DNA of 64,000 nt, from the NCBI RefSeq assembly GCF_029962835.1, contig NC_080590.1, positions 63,796,001 to 63,860,000 of the forward strand. Direction: 5' to 3'. Shown here one piece after another: positions 45,450 to 56,035 of this stretch. The position numbers were made by a program, and so were the translations under genes. Source of the DNA: Magnolia sinica (lineage: Eukaryota; Streptophyta; Magnoliopsida; Magnoliales; Magnoliaceae). The notes beneath the pieces were generated by a model, which was not told the DNA's origin, made no database searches, and was given only the letters and a program-made list of their open reading frames with translations. Positions within the stretch are counted from its first letter, which is position 1. Every line of letters begins with the position of its first letter.

Positions 45450-47508
45450 TGTAAGTGCTATAGTTTATATCCCTGTTTGTTGTCAAATTTATAGTGCCAA
45501 AATCACTATTATACTCTGTTATATATAACTTGCATAAGTGAAGCTCTCTCAAGGATCAACATACATGAACAAACTAAGCTCACATCAAGCAAAGCTCTCA
45601 AGTACAAGACTCAAGATCTTGAATGCAAGAGCTGCTCACAAAACAAGACTCAAGCTGAAAAGAAAAAGAAAGTACAAGGCAAGACTCAAGCTAAACTCAA
45701 GACTCAAGTTGAAAGTCAAGCTGAAATCAAGACTCAAGCTGAAACTCAAGCCACTTTCAAGATTGAGCTACTTCAAGGTTTAATCTTCATCAAGACTTCA
45801 AGGCTCATTCTTCATGGTCTCTTGTTTCAATGTCCATACTTCATGATTGAGGTTTGTTTGACCATAGGATGACCTTAGAAGTAGGTCATTTCGGATACAT
45901 AAGTCGAATGTTATTTTACATGTGATTGGTCTGTTCTTCGACCAGTCTTAGGTCTGCTTCGACTAGTCCTAGACTTGCTTCGACCAGTCTAAGAAAATCC
46001 TCGACCAGTCGTAAGTTTGTTACAAATTCCGGATAAAATCTGTTAGCCTTCGACTAGTCCAGGAATCTGTTCGACCGATCGTAGGAACAGTGTTTCGCAT
46101 CTTCGACCGATCGTAGAATCTACGACTCAAGTCAACTTTGCAGGATCTACGACCGATCGAAGGAAACCTACGACGATCGTAGGTGACCTACGACGATCGT
46201 AGGAGGGCTACGACGATCGTAGAACGGTCCGAGCTTATCCCGCCTAATCTTTCAAATATACTTATGGCTTCGACTAGTCGAAGAGCACTCTAGACGATCG
46301 AAGACCTGATCTTCTCACCTATAAATAGAGCACGAATCTCGGAAGAAATCATCAATTTAATTATAGTATTCAAGCCAATCTTCGTCGAACTTCGAGAGAT
46401 AATTTTGTGCTCCATTTAAGCTAAGTGTGCTTATTTAATATCTTCTTTCCTTAGCTTTATTTTAATTGATTTTGTTTCTTATATTCCAATCCGATTTGAA
46501 AAGAGGAATTGTTATTCCCTTTCTTTGGAATCAAAATCAATTAAGGCAAGCCTGTTTGGTTTAATTTAAAATCAATTAGAACTAGAACCATTGTAATCGA
46601 GTACTGGACATTGAACTTGGACATTCAATCATCTACTTTGATTTGGTTCTACCGGCTGCTACAACGAAGGAGATATTCAGGTATTTTACATATTGTAAAT
46701 TCCTTTCTATTATTTTGGTTTCTTTCAAGATTTGCCGAAAAAATCTTGTTCTTTTGGTTATCTGAGGAAAGCCAGGAAAACTCAGAAGTGGGGTTTTTTA
46801 ATTGTGTAAGCCCACATACAAAGACACAATTGTAAGGGTTTTGGGTGAACCTGGGAAAACCTATCTTTAGTGAACGCTAATATCCCCTGTGTGAGGATAT
46901 TAGGAGTGGAGTAGCTTTTGTGTGGCTGTTGGATAACGGTTGGTGAACACACAGGCGAACCACTATAAATCCTTTGAGTTGTGGTTGATTGATTTATTCT
47001 TTTAATTGTTTTTATTCTTTTTGTGGGATGTATGTATGGTGGTGAATGTTGTAATTATTTCAAGCTTTGTGAGAATGTTGTAATAGCTTAGAATTTACTT
47101 TCTGCTATTCCTTTATAAGCTTGTTTTTCAATTTCATGTTTAAAGTTGTTCCAGAAAGGTTGCCCCGCCATTTTTATGGTGTATGGCTGTCCCTAGAACA
47201 ATACATCTTTAATTACAAGTTATTTCAATTCGGTTCATATTTGTTTTTGTATTCCTCTTCGATTTGAGACTTGATACAAAGACCTTTCTAGAAATAAGGT
47301 TGTCCTACCATAAACTCGTTTTTGGTGTAAGGTTGTCCTTAGAATAACGTTTGTATCAACCTCTCAAGATCTGAATTTTGAGGTTGTTTTTCTTTCCTGC
47401 ATTATTATTTAATTTGGCTATCATTTTCTTTATTATTCCGCTGTTATAAGTTTTTATTTGGCATTGTCCTATTCACCCCCCTCTAGGACATATAGCTTGG
47501 CCTTTTCA
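45450..47508 (+). repeat. 5' LTR of SIRE2
   Basis: 2059 bp, TGTAAGTGCTATAG...CCTTTTCA. Near the start, 45640-45760 is a minisatellite of aagactcaagctgaaa words that gives a spurious Lys/Leu-rich 81-codon frame, seen again in the other LTR. Palindromic words fill 45925-46310; TATA box tataaata at 46320-46327. Confidence 0.95.
45925..46310 (+). promoter_or_regulatory. Palindromic-word cluster in SIRE2 U3
   Basis: Roughly fifteen words such as cgaccagtcg, cgactagtcg, cgaccgatcg and ctacgacgatcgtag. They end just before the TATA box. The 3' LTR has the same cluster (53905-54275), but the two differ more here than elsewhere (for example cgacgatcg against cgaccgatcg). Confidence 0.7.
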
Positions 47509-47510
47509 AG

Positions 47511-47522
47511 TGGTATCAAAGC
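47511..47522 (+). other. Primer binding site of SIRE2
   Basis: tggtatcaaagc, two bases after the LTR; one change from tggtatcagagc, the site complementary to initiator tRNA-Met. Confidence 0.9.
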
Positions 47523-47564
47523 CTAATAGCTCCTTTTAATTCTTGGATTTAATTCTTCGATGAT

Positions 47565-47627
47565 TATTAAAATCTAACTCTATAGGTCATTCCTACAAGT
47601 ATACACAAAAGAAGACCAACTATGTTC
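47565..47627 (+). repeat. 63-bp copy of internal sequence at the gag start
   Basis: Identical over 63 bp to 49192-49254 (starts tattaaaatctaactctata, ends accaactatgttc). Here it replaces the gag start codon and the first codons that SIRE1 still has at 12650. Confidence 0.93.
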
Positions 47628-49196
47628 TTGGAAAGCCAGAATGAGGATCGTCCTCACATCCATGGATGATAATGTGTGTCAAGCCTCAGTGTCTGACTGG
47701 AATCCTCCTATCATGGAAGTTACCGGGGTTGATGGTTCAAAGTCTATGAAAACCACACCATATTACCAATGGACCACCCTTCGAAAAGTGAGAGTAGTGC
47801 AAATGCTAAAGCACTAAATGCAATTACTTGCGCACTATCACCGGATGAGTTCAAAAGAATCATTTCTTGTGATACCGCAAAGCAAGCTTGGGATACATTA
47901 GAAATGACACACGAGGGTACTACAATTGTCAAAAATCTAAAGTCCAACTCCTCACAACCAGATTTGAAGAAATTCATATGGAGGAAAATGAGATGTTTAT
48001 GGACTTTTACACTAGATTGAATGACATTGTAAACTCAATGTGGGGTCTTGGCGATAAAATCCCGGAAAGTAAAGTATGTGCAAAAATACTACGCTCACTT
48101 CCTGAACGGTTCAATTCTAAAGTAACCGCAATCCAGGAACTTCGTGATACGGATAATATGAAGGTTGAAGAACTAGTTGGTTCTCTACAAACCTACGAGT
48201 TAAACTTTAAAGCTCCTAAAGGTAAATCTATCGTGCTAAAATCTTCTAAATGTAATTCAGAAGAAAATTCTGATTCAGAAGATGATATGGCTCTTTTGGC
48301 TAAAAAATTTTATAAGATTTTCAAAAGCAAGAAAAGAGTTGATTTTCAAAAATCAAATGACAAAAAGAAGTTTAGACCCAAATCTCGAAAATCTTTGAAA
48401 GATAGTCAATGTTACAACTGTCTAGAATATGGGCACTTAGCAAATAGATGTCCTAAAAGGGACAAACCCAAGAAGAAGGGTATGTTGGCTACATGGGATG
48501 AATCATCTGATTCTGAAGGTTCTTCTGAATCAGAAGATTCTAAAACCGAGTCGGGCAATGAGGTCAAAGCTCTTATGACTCTAGCCAAATTCACATTTTC
48601 AGATAATGACTCTACAAGTGAAGAAAATCTGAATAGTGAATGTGAAAATGAAGATGATCTTCAAGATGCTTACAATGCCCTATATAAGGAAAGTTGTAAA
48701 ATTGTCTCAAACTTAAACTTCAAAAAGAAAAGTTTTCTAAACTCAAAAATTGTTTTGAATCGCTTGTCTTAGAAAAATCACAAATTTCAGATAATTTTGA
48801 AAAATCAAAATGCGATTTGGAATTTAAAAACTCTCAAATTATTGATTTAAAATCTGAAATTGAGAAACTTAAAACTGAAGTTTCCTCTCTTCTGAGTTTA
48901 AAGGACACATGGAAATATGCCCAAGGTGATCCAAAGTTAGAAAAATTGTTATCCGGATCAAGAAAATGTGGCGATCGATCCGGGTTGGGCTATGATAAAA
49001 ATCAACCTCCTAAACAAAAGTATACTCCTCCTATGTTTGTTAAAGGAGAGTCCTCAAACTCAAAAGGGAAAAGTACTTATCAAGATTTTTCTAAAAATTC
49101 AAAAACTTTTCAAAAACCTAGAAACAGCCATGTCAACTTTAATCAGAATCGAAATCCACTAGCTGAAAAGATATTGATTTACTCAAGGAGCTATTA
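47628..49196 (+). pseudogene. SIRE2 gag, start codon lost
   Basis: Gag matching SIRE1 from the KARMRI region onward. Early frames are shifted (47769-48020, then 47888-48772). The second, 294-codon frame holds LRSLPERFNSKVTAIQEL, the acidic DSEDDMALLAKKFYKIFKS, the CCHC zinc knuckle CYNCLEYGHLANRCP at about 48410 and the Ser/Glu-rich stretch. A frameshift near 48770 leads to the coiled segment (48817-49197, KSEIEKLKTEVSSLLSLKD). The canonical N-terminal end is missing because of the 63-bp replacement. Confidence 0.9.
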
Positions 49197-49271
49197 AAAT
49201 CTAACTCTATAGGTCATTCCTACAAGTATACACAAAAGAAGACCAACTATGTTCCCAAACCCAAAACAATT

Positions 49272-52200
49272 ATGAAATGGGTTCCTAAAGTCACCTGCTT
49301 GGTTGCTCACACCGCTTTCAAAGCAACAAGTCATTCAAAGTGGTACCTAGACAGTGGATGCTCCAGGCATATGACAGGTGACAAAGCCTTATTCACCGAT
49401 CTGAAAGATATGACTGATGGTTCAGTCACATTTGGTGATGGAAGCAACTGCAAGATTTTAGGCCAAGGTACGGTTCAACTTTTTAATCTTCCAGTGTTTA
49501 AAAATGTTTTATATGTTGAAGGCCTAAAGCACAACTTGCTTAGTATATCACAAATATGTGATAATAACCATAATGTTCGGTTTTCTAATCAAAGCAGTGA
49601 AATACTAAACAATAAGGGTTCTGTAATATTAACTGGACGTAGAACGTCTGAAAATTGCTATATTATTAGTGAATCCAGCTCATCTAATCAAACATGTTAC
49701 ATGGTCCATACAGACGAGACTGATTTATGGCACAAACGTCTTGGACATGTACATTATCAAAATTTATATCGATTGAGCAAACGAGAACTTGTAAGAGGTT
49801 TACCCAAACTTCAGAAATTAGATAAAATATATGGTGAGTGCCAGATAGGCAAACAAACAAAGAACTCACACAAAAAGGTGAATTCAAATACCACATCAAG
49901 ACCACTCGAACTTCTCCACATGGATCTGATAGGACCTACCAGAACAGAAAGTCGTGGTGGGAAAAAGTATATCCTAGTAATAGTTGATGACTTTACCAGA
50001 TTCACTTGGGTAGTCTTCTTAAGGGATAAATCTGAAACCCTTGAAGAAGTAAGAAAAGTTCTCAAAAGGATTCAAACTGAAAAATCCTCTCAAATCAGTA
50101 AGATTCGTAGTGATCATGGATCTGAATTTGAGAATAGCAATTTTGAGAAGTTCTGGACCGACCAAGGAATATTACATGAATTCTCTGCTCCCAAAACTCC
50201 ACAACAAAATGGAATTGTAGAAAGGAAGAATAGGGTGCTTCAAGAAATGGCTAATGTCATGTTGAATAGCATGAAGCTCTCTAAAAATCTTTGGGTTGAA
50301 GCAGTCAACACAACTTGCTATATTATTAACCGAGTCTATACTAGCAAAGATAATAATAAGACGGCTTACGAATTGTGGTTCAATAAAAAGCCTCTTGTTA
50401 AATACTTTCGAGTTTTTGGCGGAAGTGCTATATTTTACGTGATCGTGAAAATTTGGGAAAGTTCGATACGAAGAGTGATGAAGGTATTTTCTAAGATATT
50501 CTTTAAACAGTCGAGCTTATAGGGTTCTGAACAAAAGGATTGGTGTGATTCAAGAATCCATTAATGTTGTCATTGATGATCATTTAAACACACCAACTTC
50601 TAATTCCAGATAATGATGAAGTACTAATCATTGATAAACCCGATACTTCATCAAATCAAACTGATTCTGAGTTGAGGAATGTTAAAGATCATCCAACCAC
50701 ACAAATTCTTGGAAACCCTCTCACCGGTGTTCGCACCTGTAGACAACTTGAGGATATATGTAATTATGTATGTTTTACATCCCAAATTGAACCATCTAAC
50801 GTAAACGAAGCGCTTACTGAGAGCTGGATTGTTGCGATGCAAGATGAACTCAACCAATTCATAAGAAATGATGTTTGGTATCTCGTATCAAGACCTAAAG
50901 ATAAACACATCATTGGAACAAAATGGATTTTCAAAAATAAGTCTACGAATGTGGAAATATAATTAGAAATAAGGCTAGACTGGTGGTACAAGGTTATACT
51001 CAAATTGAAGGGATTGATTTCGATGAAACCTTTGCACCGATAGCACGTCTTGAATCTATCGGACTATTTATATCCATTGCATGTTTTAAAAAGATAAAGA
51101 TCTATCGATGGATGTGAAAAGTGCTTTTCTAAATGGCGATTTACATGAAGAAGTCTATGTTGAACAGCCAATGGGATTTGAAGATTCCAAAAATACTGAT
51201 CATGTATATCGGCTTAAAAGGCACTTTATGGATTAAAACAAGCACCTAAGGCATGGTATGAGAAACTAACGAAATTTTTTTAAGTCATAATTTTCAAATG
51301 AGATCTGTTAATAAAACTCTGTTTGTTAAAAAACATAATGATCATATCTTAATAGTACATTTATGTTGATGATATCATTTATGGATCAACTTGTACTGAC
51401 TTGACTACTGAGTTTGCAGATTTGATGAAATCACAATTTGAAATGAGCATGGTTGGGGAATTGACTTATTTCCTTGGATTGCAAGTAAAGCAACAATCAA
51501 GGAATATTCATTTCTCAATCTAAGTATGCCTTGAATCTAATCAAGAGATTTGGATTTGAGAATGGTAAGAATTTCGATACTCATATGAGTACGACCACTG
51601 AAACTATCAAAAGACTCTAATGGTAAAAATGTTGACTCAAAACTTTATCGGAGTATGATTGGTAGTTTGTTATATCTAACTGTAGACCCGATATTTCTCT
51701 AAGTGTTGGTATTTGCGCAAGATATCAATCGATCCAAAAGAATCTCACTTGATTCCTGTCCAGCGAATTATTAGATATGTCGCAAATACTGGTTAATCTC
51801 GGTCTCGGTATCCTCATGAAACCAATGTTCAATTAGTTGGGTACTCGCTGACTGGGGTGGTAATCTAGATGATAGAAAATCAACCGGTGGTGGTTGTTTT
51901 TTATTGGAAATTGTCTAGTTTCTGGTTTAGTAAGAAACAAAATTCTATATCACTTTCAACATCTGATATATTATTGCTGGTAATGCATGTACTAACTTGT
52001 TTGGATGCAACGAATGCTAAGTGATTATGGAATTAAACGAATTCTATGTTATTACATTGTGATAATTCGAGTGCGATAAATATTTCAAAAATCCTATTCG
52101 ACATTCTCGTACTAAGCATATTGACATTAGATTTCATTATATAAGGGAATTAGTAGAAGAAAAAGTTATATCTCTAGAATATATTCCTACGAAGTTCACG

Positions 52201-52280
52201 TGCCGATATATTCACAAAACCTCTTGATAAAAGCAGGTTCAAAAAGATGAAATTTGATCTTGGCATGTGCATTTTAAATT
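49272..52280 (+). pseudogene. SIRE2 pol: protease, integrase, RT, RNase H, broken
   Basis: A 416-codon frame (49272-50522) holds protease (WYLDSGCSRHMTG), GAG-pre-integrase (DLWHKRLGHVHYQNLYRLS, CQIGKQ) and the integrase core with all three acidic residues: HMDLIGPTR, IRSDHGSEFEN and QQNGIVERKNR. It shifts frame near 50430. RT follows in short frames: [74 protein letters not shown] near 51365, and ELTYFLGLQVKQQ. RNase H is very degraded; its end ADIFTKPLDKSRFKKMKFDL is clear at 52200-52260, before a stop. Dense single-base losses from about 50900 on destroy the frame. Confidence 0.93.
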
Positions 52281-52590
52281 GATAATTTATGCCTTCTTGT
52301 ATAATATTGTATATATTTGCTAGATTGAATTTCAATTTTTGTGTATATTGCAAGATATTGAATTTTTGGGGTTTGTACGACCAGTCGTGAGTATACACGA
52401 CCAATCGTACTACGACCGGTCGTAGATACCCACGACCAGTCGTGGAGCAAGGGTTTCACTTCAAATGGTATCTATGCTATCTCAAATGGTACTCGATTTG
52501 TTTGCCATCCTTAATCTGTCATTTCATTCTTGATTTCGCCTCCATCCTGGTCATAGTGACATTCCATTTGCATACTTTATGAGTATTGGC
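52281..52590 (+). other. SIRE2 pol-ORF3 spacer with palindromic words
   Basis: Non-coding. 52376-52445 has four words of the LTR type in a row: cgaccagtcg, cgaccaatcg, cgaccggtcg and cgaccagtcg, outside any LTR. Confidence 0.7.
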
Positions 52591-52985
52591 TACTCATATG
52601 TTAGTCGATATGCCTGTTGATGAAGCACCAATCCATCATCGATCTTCAACAATACAAATATTAATAAGATGAAGTTGGATCTGCTCCCGAACAAGGTGGT
52701 GGTGGTGGTGGTCTGAAGAAGCTGGTGTTGATATTAATATGGATGATATTTTTGAGGAACCGGATTTCGACTCGCTAATGATCCGATTTTGTACCATCGA
52801 TGTTGATGCACGTCGAGTGCATTAGAAGATAAAGTTGAGAATATTAATGTTAAGTTGGAGAACATGTCCGTTGCTCATGATTTGCAATTCAAATACATGC
52901 GCAAATACCTAAGGCGCTTGAACAAAGGCATGCACCAACTTGATCCTTCTATTCTTACTCCATCTTCAAGTTCTAATTCCGACTA
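52591..52985 (+). pseudogene. SIRE2 third reading frame (ORF3), broken
   Basis: Frame pieces after pol: VDMPVDEAPIHHRSST, a (GGT)n stretch at 52693-52712, a segment with DDIFEEPDFDS, and across shifts a heptad block with VENI and [17 protein letters not shown], then YLRRLNKGMHQLDPS and a stop near 52985. The last part is conserved with SIRE1 (16540-16680), so this was a real reading frame in the ancestor. No membrane segment or signal peptide is visible. Role unknown. Confidence 0.6.
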
Positions 52986-53425
52986 GTTTCTATGAGACTT
53001 TTGGTATGTAATAACTTTATTACTTTGCTCTTGTTTGATTGAGTTTGAGTTGGATTCTATGTTGGATATTTGTTTTTCATGTAATATTTATGCTGGATAT
53101 ATGTGATGCTATCTTGAGTATCTCTATGACTCTTTTGCTATACTCTATTTCCTCCTCATGTTTACTCTCATTCCTTTATTTAGTTCTCCTTTGTCATCTT
53201 GTGACAAAAAGGGGGAGAATGGTTTGTTAATGTGATTGTGAGAGGAGTAGCATTGGTTATGTTACTCAGGGGGAGTGGGGTGTCAAGAAGAATATATGTT
53301 TGATCTTGTTTCTTGTTGAATGTTGAAACTGGTTGAATGTTAAATGTTGATTTGCATGTATTAACCAGTTGTTTTATGTTTATCTTGGTTATGTGTTTTG
53401 TCACTAATTTGACAAAGGGGGAGAT
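52986..53425 (+). other. SIRE2 3' untranslated region and polypurine tracts
   Basis: Three runs: gacaaaaagggggagaatgg near 53202, cagggggagtggggtg near 53268, and gacaaagggggagat (53411-53425) directly before the 3' LTR, the last being the functional polypurine tract. Confidence 0.8.
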
Positions 53426-55479
53426 TGTAAGTGCTATAGTTTATATCCCTGTTTGTTGTCAAATTTGTAGTGCCAAAATCACTATTATACTCTGTTATAT
53501 ATAACTTGCATAAGTGAAGCTCTCTCAAGGATCAACATACATGAACAAACTAAGCTCACATCAAGCAAAGCTCTCAAGTACAAGACTCAAGATCTTGAAT
53601 GCAAGAGCTGCTCACAAAACAAGACTCAAGCTGAAAAGAAAAAGAAAGTACAAGGCAAGACTCAAGCTGAACTCAAGACTCAAGTTGAAAGTCAAGCTGA
53701 ACTCAAGACTCAAGCTGAAACTCAAGCCACTTTCAAGATTGAGCTACTTCAAGGTTTAATCTTCATCAAGACTTCAAGGCTCATTCTTCATGGTCTCTTG
53801 TTTCAATGTCCATACTTCATGATTGAGGTTTGTTTGACCATAGGATGACCTTAGAAGTAGGTCATTTCGGATACATAAGTCGAATGTTATTTTACATGTG
53901 ATTGGTCTGTTCTTCGACCAGTCTTAGGTCTGCTTCGACTAGTCCTAGACTTGCTTCGACCAGTCTAAGATATTCCTTGACCAGTCATAAGTTTGTTACA
54001 AATTCCGGATAAAATCAGCCTTCGACTAGTCCAGGAATCTGTTCGACCGATCGTAGGAACAGTGTCTGCATCTTCGACCGGTCGTAGAATCTACGACTCA
54101 AAGTCCAGCTTTGAGGTTCTTCGACCGATCGAAGGAAACCTACGACGTCGTAGGTGACCTACGACCGATCGTAGGAGGGCTACGACCATCGTAGAACGGT
54201 CTGAGCTTATCCCACCTAATCTTTCAAATATCTCTATGGCTTCGACTAGTCGAAGAGCACTCTAGACCATTCGAGAACTGATCTTCTCACCTATAAATAG
54301 AGCACGAATCTCAAGAAATCATCAATTTAATTATAGTATTCAAGCCAATCTTCGTCGAACTTCCGAGAGATAATTTTGTGCTCCATTTAAGCTAAGTGTG
54401 CTTATTTAATATCTTCTTTCCTTAGCTTTATTTTAATTGATTTTGTTTCGGCTATTCCAATCCGATTTGAAAAGAGGAATTGTTATTCCCTTTCTTTGGA
54501 ATCAAAATCAATTAAGGCAAGCCCTGTTTGGTTTAATTTAAAATCAATTAGATCTAGAACCATTGTAATCGAGTCCTGGACATTGAACTTGGACATTCAA
54601 TCATCTACTTTGATTTGGTTCTACCGTGCTGCTACAATGAAGATATTCCGGTATTTTACATATTGTAAATTCCTTTCTATTATTTTGGTTTCTTTCAAGA
54701 TTTGCCGGAAAAATCTTGTTATATTGGTTATCTGAGGAAAGCCAGGAAAACTCAGAAGTGGGGGTTTTTAATTGTGTAAGCCCACATACAAAGACACAAT
54801 TGTAAGGGTTTTGGGTGAACCTGGGAAAACCTATCTTTAGTGAACGCTAATATCCCTGTGTGAGGATATTAGGAGTGGAGTAGCTTTTGTGTGGCTGTTG
54901 TATAACAGTTGGTGAACACACAAGCGAACCACTATAAATCCTTTGAGTTGTGGTTGATTGATTTATTCTTTTAATTGTTTTTATTCTTTTTGTGGGATGT
55001 ATGTATGGTGGTGAATGTTGTAATTATTTCAAGCTTTGTGAGAATGTTGTAATAGCTTAGAATTTACTTTCTGCTATTCCTTTATAAGCTTGTTTTTCAA
55101 TTTCATTTTGAAAGTTGTTCCAGCAAGGTTGCCCTGCCATTTTTATGGTGTATGGCTGTCCCTAGAACAATACATCTTTAATTACAAGTTATTTCAATTC
55201 AGTTCATATTTGTTTTTGTATTCCTCTTCGATTTGAGACTTGATACAAAGACCTTTCTAGAAATAAGGTTGTCCTACCATAAACTCTGTTTTTGGTGTAA
55301 GGTTGTCCTTAGAATAACGTTTGTATCAACCTCTCAAGATCTGAATTTTGAGGTTGTTTTTCTTTCCTGCATTATTATTTAATTTGGCTATCATTTTCTT
55401 TATTATTCCGCTGTTATAAGTTTTTATTTGGCATTGTCCTATTCACCCCCCCTCTAGGACATATAGCTTGGCCTTTTCA
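53426..55479 (+). repeat. 3' LTR of SIRE2
   Basis: 2054 bp, nearly identical to the 5' LTR with scattered changes that are densest in the palindrome cluster. TATA box at 54292-54299. Followed by the catcc duplication. Confidence 0.95.
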
Positions 55480-55484
55480 CATCC

Positions 55485-56035
55485 GACTGTGGCCTTCGGT
55501 CGCACCAAATTTGAGTTCAATCGCACTGAATTAATCGCTCAGTTGCAGCCAAATTTTTTCGATTTTCATCTGAAGTCTCTTTCTCCCTTAGTTCCCACTG
55601 AACCTGCCTTCGATGACACCGAACATAGCTTTGGTTGCACCGAATGTTGAGCCGAATTATGCCTAAAAATCACAGTTTTGTTGTTAGACTGTTTTGTGCA
55701 CATTCTGTCGGACCGAACCAACCTTAGGTAGGATCGAATAGTTTGTTATTTCTGTTATTGCACTTTGTGATTCAACCAGTCTTTTCTCTCTCCTTTGCAC
55801 TTGGTTTTCTTGTATCTTTGGTACTTGAAATCTTCATTAAACACCTCCAAATATCCAAATCTTCTTTTAGTCATTCTTCGAGCATTAAATGTTCTGTAAT
55901 TATTCTTTTCATCTTAGCTCTATAAATCACATCACATATATAGGAAAACATGCGTAATTACAACGATTAAGCGCATCTATACTGATAAAACCAATGCATA
56001 ATAAGGAGAAAATATACAATATTTCATATTCAACA
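55485..56035 (-). repeat. Family X LTR, copy C, right part
   Basis: Continues the LTR cut by SIRE2. Contains cggtcgcaccaaat and cgatgacaccgaac words and ends acaatatttcatattcaaca at 56035. With 44558-45449 the LTR is about 1.44 kb, similar to copy A. Short open frames here are not genes. Confidence 0.8.

Larger units (their letters stand above)
45450..55479 (+). mobile_element. SIRE2: complete SIRE-like Ty1/copia retrotransposon, disabled
   Basis: 10,030 bp with 5' LTR (45450-47508), primer site (47511), rearranged gag, pol, ORF3, purine tracts and 3' LTR (53426-55479). A perfect catcc duplication flanks it (45445-45449, 55480-55484). It is related to SIRE1 throughout the coding part but its LTRs are clearly of another subfamily. 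It keeps the part of RT and the RNase H that SIRE1 has lost. Many single-base deletions cluster in the 3' half of pol. It is inserted in a family X LTR. Confidence 0.95.

Noticed and set aside
45538..45783. 81-codon Lys/Leu-rich frame, repeated at 53514-53759
   Set aside because: It lies in both LTRs of SIRE2, so its duplication is trivial, and it comes from a minisatellite of aagactcaagctgaaa words; SIRE1 LTRs have no counterpart.
52591..52985. Envelope protein in the SIRE2 third frame
   Set aside because: No signal peptide, membrane segment or cleavage motif is visible; only a short coiled-coil block is conserved.
41766..56035. Family X copies B and C as the two LTRs of one intact element
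   Set aside because: Flanks outside (tttgg, gtaag) do not match, no polypurine tract lies next to copy B, and copy B has its own near-matching tttgg/attgg flanks, so it is better read as a solo LTR.
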